NCBI GenBank assembly: GCA_045535205.1
Contig: JAZSLF010000109.1
Span: 1-15,545 of the forward strand
Source: RUG14199 sp045535205
Lineage (GTDB): Bacteria > Bacillota > Clostridia > Oscillospirales > CAG-272
Length of the DNA: 15,545 bases
Reading direction: 5' to 3'
Both the position numbers and the translations under genes were made by a program. The notes below the pieces were generated by a model. That model had not been told where the DNA came from. It ran no database searches and saw only the letters and a program-made list of their open reading frames with translations. This document shows positions 1 through 7,054 of the stretch, piece by piece; the stretch's first letter is position 1, and every line of letters begins with the position of its first letter.

Positions 1-2064
1 GGTAATATCCTTTTTGTTGCCGTTTTCGGCAAATATCTCACGGAGGAGGGCTGTGTTATGATGGATAACGGGCCACGGACCGTGTGTGTTCCAGTAGTTC
101 GTTGCGGGAGTCTTGCAGCAACGTACGTTCATACCCGTTGCGTTTCTTTCATTATTCCATCCGTGAGGAATGTCTTCGCAGCCGAGATAGTCGGTAACAG
201 CCGCCGCCGCATATGCACTGTATTCGTTGTTGATACAGGTGGTAATTGCGAGACAGTTGATCTCACCTGCTCTGTGTGCCTTGGCTACGATGGAAACGGC
301 ACCTGCATCGTCGCAGTCAGGGCCGAGGTCGTGGTCAAAAATGACCTTCTTCATATTGTATTGTGTATTTATAAACTTAACGTAGAAATCAGAGGTGGTT
401 TTTATCATGTATGTGACATAGCCCGTAAATTTTTCCGTGCTGTCATAGGAAGCCTTCAGTTCATTGTAACCGTCAAGAACTGTTACGGCTGAGGTCATAC
501 CTGTTGTTTTCAGGATTTCGGTTGCAATTCTCGTTTCAAATTTTTCCTTTGTAACGCTGTCCTTTGTACCGCCTGTGAGACAGAGCTTTTTGTCTCCGTC
601 TTCAGCGGTGTTCATGAACAGAGTTCCGCTGGTGTCAACAGGGCAAGTCTCGATGAAACATTCGCCTATGCTCTTTGCATCAGCCGCACTTGAAACAGCA
701 CCGCCCGTCATCATTGCAGCCGCATTCTGTGCCGCTGCAGCAGTTTTACAAAGAACAACGGATTTTACAAATACAGCTTCGCCAACGGCTGCATCCTGGA
801 AAAAGTCAAGACGCATGCCGTGAATATTTCCTTTCCAATACGTCTGATTGGAGGAATTTTTAAGTGTGGAAGCATCGATAATAACGGCATGAAGATTTCC
901 GTCTGTGGTCATTTTAAAGCCGTAAGAGCATCCGCCTGTGGGAACTGCAACGTTTCCTGCACAGAAGAAGATCTCACCCTTGCGTTCAAGCTCTGTTCCC
1001 GAGCGGAGCTTGTATGTGTAAACTACGTATTTGTATTCATCGGCGCTGAGACCGAGTGTGGAAAGGTCCAAGAATACCTGAGGGTCGGTCTTGCCCTCGC
1101 CAACGGTAAATTCAAGGCAGTTGGCATAGCTGTTGAGAGCATATTCGGCATGGAAAGGATCTCTGAGAAGAGAGAGTGCTTTCTGATTGTTGAATACGAT
1201 GCTGAAGGTGTCGCTTGAGCCGTTTGCATCCTGTGTGTTGGATGCGACTGTAAGTTCGGGGTAGCATCTTATCTGAACTCTGTCTGATGCCGCTTTTTCA
1301 AGGGCATCAATGCTGTTTGTTAAAATAAAGGAGTCGATGAAGAATTTGTCCCCTGCGGCACAGCCGTCGAGAAGATCAAAAGCAAGTGCGCTTATTTCGC
1401 CGCTGAAGCCTTCATTTTCATAAAGGTCGAACAGCTTTACGTGGTATTCACCGTCACCGTAAACAGCGTATTCCGTTTTAACGGGAGAGTCAGCTTCGGC
1501 ATAAACAGCACCTGTAGATGCGGTACTGTCCGTTTTGTAAAGAATACCTGCATATCTGTAAGAGTCTGCGTTAAAGCCGTCTTTAAGTGCTTCGGGTACT
1601 ATTTTTGCAGAGATAACAGATGAGTCTGCGGTAACGTAAGCGGCGTTTTCGGCTCCGTCATAAAGTGCCGTTTCACCGGTGACGGAAGCGGATGCTTCAA
1701 AGGATACCGTATTCACTTCTATTTTACCGATAAGTATAAATTTGAGGTAAAGTGAATCCTTGGAATTGAGAACTCCGTCTCTGTTTGTGTCTGCGGCATC
1801 ACGGTTGATTTGGAAATAAGAACCTGTAAGATAACGCTTGAGAACGATGGAGTCCTTGGGGTTTACTACTCCGTCTCCGTCGGCGTCGCCTATAAGTACG
1901 CTTTGGGCTTCCCCTGCGAGAACTATCTGAGATGCTTTTTCAGAGCTGTCAAATACTGTCATTACGGTGTTTTCGGCGTCTTTTGCAAGGGCAGAACATC
2001 CGACCGAAATGAACAAGGAAAATACCATAACTGCTGTAAGAAGCAGACTGATAATCTTTTTCAT
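1..2064 (-). CDS. Secreted dockerin protein with C-terminal nucleoside-hydrolase-like domain (partial, runs off left edge)
   Basis: The reading frame is open on the minus strand from an ATG at 2064 to the window edge: 688 codons with no stop, so the C-terminus is missing. A good ribosome site (AAAGGAG) lies 8-9 bases upstream. Residues 1-27 form a signal peptide (KK, a hydrophobic core, then CSALA); Cys23 could be a lipobox cysteine, but Ser at -3 is atypical. Residues 58-114 hold two dockerin type I calcium loops, GDADGDGVVNPKD and ADTNRDGVLNSKD, each followed by a helix. Dockerins dock enzymes onto cohesin scaffolds of cellulosomes. Residues about 115-450 look like two beta-sandwich modules. 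At 577-590 the motif DHDLGPDCDDAGAV fits the calcium/ribose site (DxDxGxDxDDxxA) of inosine-uridine nucleoside hydrolases, and the following ITTCINN and HHNTALLREI also fit. Substrate is unknown; the fold could serve a glycoside rather than a nucleoside. Confidence 0.85.
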   Translation of the reverse strand, partial: MKKIISLLLTAVMVFSLFISVGCSALAKDAENTVMTVFDSSEKASQIVLAGEAQSVLIGDADGDGVVNPKDSIVLKRYLTGSYFQINRDAADTNRDGVLNSKDSLYLKFILIGKIEVNTVSFEASASVTGETALYDGAENAAYVTADSSVISAKIVPEALKDGFNADSYRYAGILYKTDSTASTGAVYAEADSPVKTEYAVYGDGEYHVKLFDLYENEGFSGEISALAFDLLDGCAAGDKFFIDSFILTNSIDALEKAASDRVQIRCYPELTVASNTQDANGSSDTFSIVFNNQKALSLLRDPFHAEYALNSYANCLEFTVGEGKTDPQVFLDLSTLGLSADEYKYVVYTYKLRSGTELERKGEIFFCAGNVAVPTGGCSYGFKMTTDGNLHAVIIDASTLKNSSNQTYWKGNIHGMRLDFFQDAAVGEAVFVKSVVLCKTAAAAQNAAAMMTGGAVSSAADAKSIGECFIETCPVDTSGTLFMNTAEDGDKKLCLTGGTKDSVTKEKFETRIATEILKTTGMTSAVTVLDGYNELKASYDSTEKFTGYVTYMIKTTSDFYVKFINTQYNMKKVIFDHDLGPDCDDAGAVSIVAKAHRAGEINCLAITTCINNEYSAYAAAAVTDYLGCEDIPHGWNNERNATGMNVRCCKTPATNYWNTHGPWPVIHHNTALLREIFAENGNKKDIT

Positions 2065-2121
2065 CGCTGTTTCTCCTTTTTTGTTTGGCTTTGTTTAGTA
2101 AAATTGCCAATGATATATATA

Positions 2122-2150
2122 ATTATAACAATAAATGTGTTTTGTGTCAA
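2122..2150 (-). promoter_or_regulatory. Perfect-consensus sigma-A promoter of the dockerin gene
   Basis: On the minus strand TTGACA (2145-2150) and TATAAT (2122-2127) are separated by exactly 17 bases, and TGT precedes the -10 box as an extended -10. Both hexamers are full consensus. Predicted transcription starts near 2115, giving a leader of about 50 bases before the ATG at 2064. Confidence 0.85.
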
Positions 2151-2237
2151 TTATATTTGGTCAATGTGTTGAAAATATTGTACAAAAAACAGCTTGAAAC
2201 AGGAAATTAATTAATATATTAGTTCATTATGTAATCA

Positions 2238-2266
2238 TTGATTTTTCTGATAATGTGTGATATACT
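2238..2266 (+). promoter_or_regulatory. Sigma-A promoter of the tsaE-tsaB-rpiB operon
   Basis: TTGATT (2238-2243), a 17-base spacer, then TATACT (2261-2266). It lies about 30 bases upstream of the GTG start of tsaE, so the leader is short (about 25 bases). Confidence 0.75.
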
Positions 2267-2296
2267 TTAAATAATGCTTTAGGGAGGTGACGGCCT

Positions 2297-2728
2297 GTGC
2301 TTGAATACGTTTCAAATTCTGTTGCGGATACGGAGAATATAGGCGTGAGCCTTGCTGAAAAATTACTGGGCGAAAGACCTGAGGAATTATACTTCATTAT
2401 GCTTAAAGGCGGACTTGGTGCGGGCAAAACGGCCTTTTGCAGAGGCTTTGCAAGGGTACTGTCTCCGGGAAGCAGAGTGAAAAGCCCGTCGTTTACCATA
2501 GTAAACGAATACAGAGGCTCCGATATACCTCTTTTCCATTTCGATCTTTACCGTCTTGACGAGGGAGCAGATCTTTCGGATATCGGCTTTTCGGAATATA
2601 CCGAAAGCGGACATTGTATTATTGAGTGGAGTGAGTATCTGAATGAGGAGATACCGTCGGGGGCACTTACGGTAACTATAGATAAATGTTCAGAGACGCA
2701 AAGAAAAGTGATAGTAGAAGGACTTTGA
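2297..2728 (+). CDS. tsaE: tRNA threonylcarbamoyladenosine biosynthesis ATPase TsaE
   Basis: 143 residues, near the usual family length. TsaE is the ATPase partner of TsaB and TsaD in making t6A at position 37 of ANN-decoding tRNAs in the cytoplasm. The Walker A motif GGLGAGKT lies at residues 38-45, followed by the family motifs SPSFTIVNEY (63-72), HFDLYRL (81-87) and IIEWSEYL (108-115). The start is GTG at 2297, chosen because a full ribosome site GGAGGTGA (2283-2290) sits 6 bases before it. It is the first gene of an operon with tsaB 10 bases downstream, the usual arrangement in Firmicutes. tsaD is not in the window. Confidence 0.95.
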   Translation: MLEYVSNSVADTENIGVSLAEKLLGERPEELYFIMLKGGLGAGKTAFCRGFARVLSPGSRVKSPSFTIVNEYRGSDIPLFHFDLYRLDEGADLSDIGFSEYTESGHCIIEWSEYLNEEIPSGALTVTIDKCSETQRKVIVEGL

Positions 2729-2738
2729 GGAATTAATT

Positions 2739-3473
2739 ATGCTTGTTTTGGGTATTGATACAACGGCGGGAACAGCATCCGTTGCCCTGCTTGAAAATGA
2801 TAAGCTTCTTTGTGAGTATTCCGTAAATTCCGGAAACACTCACAGCAGAACGCTTCTTCCCATGATAGAATCGGTACTGAAGAATACCGATAAAAAAGTG
2901 TCAGACATTGATCTGTACGTTCTTGCGGCAGGTCCCGGATCATTTACCGGAGTCAGAATAGGTGCGGCGGCTGTCAAGGGTCTTGCTTTTACTGAGGATA
3001 AGGCGTGTGTCGGCGTATCTGTGCTTTCTTCCATGGCAAGAGGGCTTGAGAGCTTTTGCGGAATAGCTTGTCCCGTAATAAATGCAAGAAGGGGACAGGT
3101 GTACTGTGCCGCATTCAGATGCAACGGCAAGGACAGACCCGAAAGACTTCTTGAGGACACAACTATGATGGCGGAGGAGCTGTGTGAGCTTCTTTCTCGG
3201 TACGGCGGCGAGGATATTTATTTTATCGGTGACGGTGCAGAGGTCGTAATGCCGTTTTGTGAAAAGCTGAGTGTTAAAGGTCTTCCTGCGGTCATTGGCT
3301 GTCAGACGGCGGCAAGTGTGGCGGCAGAAGGAAGAGACGTTTATCTTGAAGCGAGCGATGAGGAGAAAAAAGCATTTAATAATTTTGAGCTTTCTCCCAT
3401 ATATTTAAAGAAGCCGCAGGCTGAAAGAGAACGTGAGGAGCGTTTGGCGGCAGAAATGAATTTACAAAAATAA
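2739..3473 (+). CDS. tsaB: tRNA threonylcarbamoyladenosine biosynthesis protein TsaB
   Basis: 244 residues. TsaB is a catalytically inactive ASKHA-fold paralogue that dimerises with TsaD, and TsaE acts on that complex in t6A synthesis. The N-terminal LGIDTTAGTASVAL strand pair, THSRTLLP (34-41), AAGPGSFTGVRIG (63-75) and the INARRGQVY stretch are hallmarks of TsaB. Its glycoprotease-like domain lacks the HxxxH metal site of TsaD, which separates the two paralogues. It follows tsaE by 10 bases, with a GAGG ribosome site overlapping the tsaE stop. The C-terminus is charged (EREREERLAAE) and likely helical. In many Clostridia rimI follows; here rpiB does. Confidence 0.95.
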   Translation: MLVLGIDTTAGTASVALLENDKLLCEYSVNSGNTHSRTLLPMIESVLKNTDKKVSDIDLYVLAAGPGSFTGVRIGAAAVKGLAFTEDKACVGVSVLSSMARGLESFCGIACPVINARRGQVYCAAFRCNGKDRPERLLEDTTMMAEELCELLSRYGGEDIYFIGDGAEVVMPFCEKLSVKGLPAVIGCQTAASVAAEGRDVYLEASDEEKKAFNNFELSPIYLKKPQAEREREERLAAEMNLQK

Positions 3474-3494
3474 ATAAAGGAAAGAGATCGTATC

Positions 3495-3944
3495 ATGACA
3501 GATAAAATTATCGCCGTAGGCTGTGACCACGGCGGATTTGAGCTTAAAAAGGAAATACTTGCTCATTTCGAAGAAAAGGGCGTAAAATACGTGGATTTCG
3601 GCACTTACACAAGTGATAGCTGTGATTATCCCGATTATGCCGAAAAAGCTTGTCTTGCAGTTTTAAACGGAGAATGTGACCTTGCTGTTCTCGTATGCGG
3701 TACGGGAATTGGTATCAGTATGGCAGCAAATAAAATAAAAGGCATCAGAGCAGCTTGCTGTTCAGATACCTTCAGTGCAAGATTTACCCGTCTTCACAAC
3801 GATGCCAATGCACTTTGCATGGGCGGCAGAGTAGTGGGCACAGGACTTGCCTGCGACATGGTGGATCTGTTCATAACTACAGAGTTTGAAGGCGGCAGAC
3901 ATCAGAACAGAATTGATAAGATCACGGCACTCGAAAATAAATAA
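3495..3944 (+). CDS. rpiB: RpiB/LacA/LacB-family sugar phosphate isomerase, probably ribose-5-phosphate isomerase B
   Basis: 149 residues, full length for RpiB. The enzyme interconverts ribose 5-phosphate and ribulose 5-phosphate in the pentose phosphate pathway. Visible signatures are the N-terminal GCDHGGFELKK (9-19, Asp11 and His12 at the substrate site), VCGTGIGISMAANK (67-80) with Cys68 at the catalytic-base position, RLHNDANALCMGGRVVG (99-115) with His101 at the ring-opening position, and FEGGRHQNRI near the end. The catalytic Cys and His favour RpiB, but some paralogues act on allose or galactose phosphates. It lies 21 bases after tsaB with an AAAGGAAAG ribosome site and is followed by a strong terminator, so it is the last gene of the operon. 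Confidence 0.9.
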   Translation: MTDKIIAVGCDHGGFELKKEILAHFEEKGVKYVDFGTYTSDSCDYPDYAEKACLAVLNGECDLAVLVCGTGIGISMAANKIKGIRAACCSDTFSARFTRLHNDANALCMGGRVVGTGLACDMVDLFITTEFEGGRHQNRIDKITALENK

Positions 3945-3959
3945 AAATTAATAAAGCAA

Positions 3960-3996
3960 AAAACAGCCCTTTCCTATAAAACGGGCTGTTTTTTTT
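3960..3996. terminator. Bidirectional intrinsic terminator between rpiB and ynzC
   Basis: A 10-bp stem, AAAACAGCCC (3960-3969) with GGGCTGTTTT (3983-3992), has a 13-base loop and a T run to 3996. A-rich sequence on the other side (from 3957) gives a U run on the minus strand too, so it can end both the rpiB operon and the opposing ynzC operon. Confidence 0.85.
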
Positions 3997-4021
3997 GATA
4001 AGGGGTCCTCTTTGACCGAGA

Positions 4022-4225
4022 TCAGTCTTTTTTGGTAAGGGGAGTCTTTGTTCCGTCGGGACGCTGAACGTAGGTGTTGTCAAGAATACCTCTGAAATTC
4101 GCTCTGAAATTTGCGAGATATTCTCGTCTGAGCTTTGCCTGTTCGGCCTTTTCGTCTTCTGTAAGACCCTCGGCCTTTGCCTTTGCGGCAAGCTCGTTTA
4201 TTCTTTCAAGTCTTGTTTTTTCCAT
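4022..4225 (-). CDS. YnzC/DUF896 (UPF0291) family small protein
   Basis: 67 residues. The sequence MEKTRLERINELAAKAK..GLTEDEKAEQAKLRREYLANFRANFRG matches the DUF896/UPF0291 pattern: two antiparallel helices with conserved RINELA, LTEEE, LR.EY and FR.NF, then a disordered tail. The family includes Bacillus subtilis YnzC. Its molecular function is not established. The start ATG at 4225 has an AAGGAAA ribosome site. It begins 27 bases after the flippase stop on the same strand with no terminator between, so it is probably the third gene of the minus-strand operon; an own promoter is not ruled out. Confidence 0.9.
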   Translation of the reverse strand: MEKTRLERINELAAKAKAEGLTEDEKAEQAKLRREYLANFRANFRGILDNTYVQRPDGTKTPLTKKD

Positions 4226-4252
4226 GTTTATTTTCCTTAGTTAATTTATTTT

Positions 4253-5698
4253 TTATAGCTTACTTTTAATGCTTTTAAGCGACTCAAGAAGAAAATAGAA
4301 GGAGTCCACTTTGAATATAAAGGAGAGAGCAACGTAAACTATAACTCCGGAGATCACCTGCAGTATAAGCAGTAAGATATTATGAACGGGAAGAAGACCC
4401 GTAAAATATACGGCTGCACCCATGACTGCCGACATGAGAACATAGGGTAAAATGTCGATCATCTGATCGATATATCTGTAACCCAGAAGCTTTGAATTAG
4501 GGAAAGAGTTTATGATAAGTGATACCATAGACGTCACGATCGTACTGTAGGCAATTGCCATAACGCTGACTTTGCATACCGAAAGGAATATGAGAAAGCA
4601 GGTCGTCTTTTTTATTATCTCCACCTTCAGCGAAACGTCGCTTCTGCCGATGGCCTTTATTGCCTGGAGATTTGCTGTCTGGAGGGGAATAAGTGCACCT
4701 GAAAAGCAGGTTATTCTGATGTATGGAATACATTCGTACCACGTTTCAGGGAGAATTATGTGTACAAGTGTTTCGGCACAAAGGGCGAGACCTACCATCA
4801 GAGGTATCATAACGTAACCGCCGATCTTTACGGAACGGCGAGTCATGCTTCGGACAGCCTCTCTGTCTGTCTGCTTCTTTGCAATAGCGGGGAAAAGCAC
4901 ACTTGCGATGGAAGCGTTGACGTTATCAACGATAAGATTTGGAATTTTCTGACCGTTGTTGTAAAGTGCAAGATTGTCTTTAGTATATATCTTTCCTATG
5001 AAAAGTCCTCTGATATTTTTATATGCTTCGTCAATAATTCCGCTGACAAGGATCTTCCAACCGTAAGAAAACAGAGATTTAAGTCTTTCGGCAGAAAACT
5101 TCGGTCCGGGACGCCATTTTACAGTAAACCATAAAACAACGGTATCAACAACGTTGTTGAAAAGATACTGTGCAACGACGGACCATACTCCGAAGCCGTA
5201 GTACGCCATACCAATTCCGACAACGCCCGAAGCGAGCGTGCCGCCGAGAGTTGAAAAGAAAAATCTTTTAAACTGCATCGTTCGGGACACGTATGCCTGC
5301 TGTACCGAGTTTACTGCCGCAACAATGATCCTTATCCCCATTACTCTGATTACGGGACAAAGAAGCTCCAGCTCGTAAAAACGGCTAATTAAGGGTGCGG
5401 TGAAATAAAGCAGAGCATATACAAGCAGGGAGAAAACAATATTGAAGTAAAATACGGATGAAAAGTCAAGCTCGTCGCAATCCTTTTTTTGCACAAGTGA
5501 GCTTCCAAAGCCGCTTGTTACAAATATATTGCAAAATGTGATAAAAATAGTAACAAGGGAAATTACGGCGTAATCTTCGGGAATAATGAACCAGGTGAGG
5601 ATTATGGAAACGATAAACGTTATCGCCTGTGCTCCTATTCTTTCTGCAAGACGCCATAAAAAGCCCGAGATCGTTTTGTTTTTAAGATCGTTATTCAT
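4253..5698 (-). CDS. Polysaccharide/lipopolysaccharide flippase (Wzx-like, MOP superfamily)
   Basis: 481 residues and highly hydrophobic, with about 12-14 membrane segments spread over the whole length, typical for Wzx-type flippases. The N-terminal pattern GFLWRLAERIGAQAITFIVSIILTW followed by PEDYAVISLVTIF and the GFGSSLVQKKD loop is characteristic of the Polysacc_synt_3/WzxC-like group, which moves lipid-linked glycans or teichoic-type repeat units across the membrane. Its ATG overlaps the stop of the upstream glycerophosphotransferase (TAATG), and it has no clear ribosome site of its own, suggesting translational coupling. The partner glycerophosphotransferase suggests that the exported polymer carries polyol phosphate. 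The substrate cannot be named from sequence. Confidence 0.88.
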   Translation of the reverse strand: MNNDLKNKTISGFLWRLAERIGAQAITFIVSIILTWFIIPEDYAVISLVTIFITFCNIFVTSGFGSSLVQKKDCDELDFSSVFYFNIVFSLLVYALLYFTAPLISRFYELELLCPVIRVMGIRIIVAAVNSVQQAYVSRTMQFKRFFFSTLGGTLASGVVGIGMAYYGFGVWSVVAQYLFNNVVDTVVLWFTVKWRPGPKFSAERLKSLFSYGWKILVSGIIDEAYKNIRGLFIGKIYTKDNLALYNNGQKIPNLIVDNVNASIASVLFPAIAKKQTDREAVRSMTRRSVKIGGYVMIPLMVGLALCAETLVHIILPETWYECIPYIRITCFSGALIPLQTANLQAIKAIGRSDVSLKVEIIKKTTCFLIFLSVCKVSVMAIAYSTIVTSMVSLIINSFPNSKLLGYRYIDQMIDILPYVLMSAVMGAAVYFTGLLPVHNILLLILQVISGVIVYVALSFIFKVDSFYFLLESLKSIKSKL

Positions 5699-6861
5699 TA
5701 TATTTTTAGCTTTTCAATGATAAATTTTGCTGTTCTTTCTGCAGAGCAGTCGTCCTGATACTGACTTGTGAGATCACGAACCTCTTTTCTGCCGTCTTTT
5801 TTGTCGTCTGTTCCAAGACTGACGCTTTCAAGAAATCTGAAAAGAGAGGGAATATCAGGCATTTCTGCAGCAGCTTTTGAGAAAAGAGATACTACGTCAA
5901 AGGCAAAGCCACGTGTGTTCTTATATCCTTCTGCATCGTCTGTGGTTATTGCCAAAGGCTTATCGCAAAGAAGAAAATCGTAAAATACGGAGGAGTAGTC
6001 CGTGATAAGTCCGTCAGCCTCAGAAAGCACCTGATAAAGACGAAGCTTGTTCTTTGCCAGAAATTCATCAGTTATGACCTTGAAGCGTCCGTCTTCCGAA
6101 AGCTTGAAGGCAGAGAGATCTTCTGCGGGATGGGGCTTTAAGACCAATGTAATATTGAGCCTTTCAAGAGCCTCATTCAAGCTTTCAAGAGCCTCATTGT
6201 TTCTGATAAGAGGAATACCGGCAGAGCCTTCCTGCTCCATAGTCTGATTTCTGTGCTTTCTGTAGGTGGGAAGCCACATCACAAGCTTTGAGCCTTCGGG
6301 CATTGAGAAAACTTCTCTTGCCTTGGGACAGCTGTGATACAGTTCATCACAACGGGGGTATCCCGTATGAATAAGCTGAGAGGGCTTAACGTCAAACTGA
6401 TAGCAGAGAATATCGTCAAAAAAAGGTGCCTGACAGAGCACGTAATCTATTTTGTGGCCTGTCTCGTAGATGCCCTTGGTTCTTTTTACCGAGCTTCCGT
6501 GACCGAGAAAAACAGTAAGCTGTCTTTTTCTGACGGGATTTTTATTTCTGTTTGCAGTTATCATGGCGGCACAGACAGCTCTGTAATACAGATGTCTCAG
6601 AGTTTCTTTAATTCCGCTTGGCGTAAGATATACAGTATCCTTTTTTGAAAAGCCGTCGGGTATAAATTTCTCATTTGAGATAAACCACATGAACCGCCAG
6701 TCCTTGTCGAGCGTCTCGGAATTTTTCAGAGCTTCATATACGGGAAAGGTGTTGCAGGCAAAATCGGGACTGCTTTCAAAAAGAATGATTTTTTTCATTG
6801 GCATAAGACTGAATATCTTCAGCGTGCCGTTTACAAATAAACCTTTTAATTTTGATCCCAT
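5698..6861 (-). CDS. CDP-glycerol:glycerophosphotransferase family protein (TagB/TagF-like)
   Basis: 387 residues, in the range of single-domain TagB-like enzymes and shorter than TagF. These membrane-associated enzymes transfer glycerol- or ribitol-phosphate from a CDP donor onto a teichoic acid or capsule acceptor. Visible motifs: FLGHGSSVKRTKG (118-130, His121), HTGYPRCDELY (165-175), MWLPTYRKH (195-203), LVLKPHP (239-245, His244) and LITDYSSVFYDF (285-296), the last three being hallmark donor-site and catalytic motifs. The start ATG at 6861 has a GGAGG site (6867-6872 on the complement), and a strong promoter lies upstream. It is the first gene of the operon with the flippase. No CDP-glycerol synthase (TagD) is nearby. 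Residues 222-236 contain a repeated NEALExLN unit. Confidence 0.88.
   Translation of the reverse strand: MGSKLKGLFVNGTLKIFSLMPMKKIILFESSPDFACNTFPVYEALKNSETLDKDWRFMWFISNEKFIPDGFSKKDTVYLTPSGIKETLRHLYYRAVCAAMITANRNKNPVRKRQLTVFLGHGSSVKRTKGIYETGHKIDYVLCQAPFFDDILCYQFDVKPSQLIHTGYPRCDELYHSCPKAREVFSMPEGSKLVMWLPTYRKHRNQTMEQEGSAGIPLIRNNEALESLNEALERLNITLVLKPHPAEDLSAFKLSEDGRFKVITDEFLAKNKLRLYQVLSEADGLITDYSSVFYDFLLCDKPLAITTDDAEGYKNTRGFAFDVVSLFSKAAAEMPDIPSLFRFLESVSLGTDDKKDGRKEVRDLTSQYQDDCSAERTAKFIIEKLKI
6161..6198 (-). repeat. 17-base direct repeat inside the glycerophosphotransferase gene
   Basis: CTTTCAAGAGCCTCATT occurs at 6161-6177 and again at 6182-6198, with period 21. It encodes a duplicated NEALESL/NEALERL heptad, in frame, so the gene stays intact. 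Confidence 0.9.
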
Positions 6862-6909
6862 GTTAAGCCTCCGATCCTTCTGTGACTATATTATAACAAT
6901 ATCCATTAT

Positions 6910-6938
6910 ATTTTATCATAATTCGCAGAAGGAGTCAA
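6910..6938 (-). promoter_or_regulatory. Sigma-A promoter of the glycerophosphotransferase-flippase-ynzC operon
   Basis: On the minus strand TTGACT (6933-6938), a 17-base spacer, and TAAAAT (6910-6915). It lies about 50 bases upstream of the ATG at 6861, divergent from the flavin reductase promoter 50 bases away. Confidence 0.75.
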
Positions 6939-6964
6939 CATATTCACGAAAAGCTTTTATATTA

Positions 6965-6993
6965 TTGAAAAAGCCAAAGGAGAGTGCTATAAT
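6965..6993 (+). promoter_or_regulatory. Extended -10 promoter of the flavin reductase-like gene
   Basis: TTGAAA (6965-6970), a 17-base spacer ending in TGC, and a consensus TATAAT (6988-6993), i.e. an extended -10. Its position means translation cannot begin at the upstream in-frame ATG at 6689. Confidence 0.82.
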
Positions 6994-7054
6994 ATATTTG
7001 AAATTTTCACAAATTAAACTTTTATCCGTTTTTTATACAGGAGGAGATAATACG

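Noticed and set aside
58..492. Plus-strand open frame of 144 codons
   Set aside because: It is antisense to the dockerin gene, whose minus-strand frame has a signal peptide, dockerin loops and an active-site motif; the plus-strand protein has no recognisable feature.
6689..7054. A longer N-terminus for the flavin reductase-like protein (122 extra residues)
   Set aside because: The stretch overlaps the start of the divergent glycerophosphotransferase gene and both promoters, and a strong ribosome site directly precedes the ATG at 7055.
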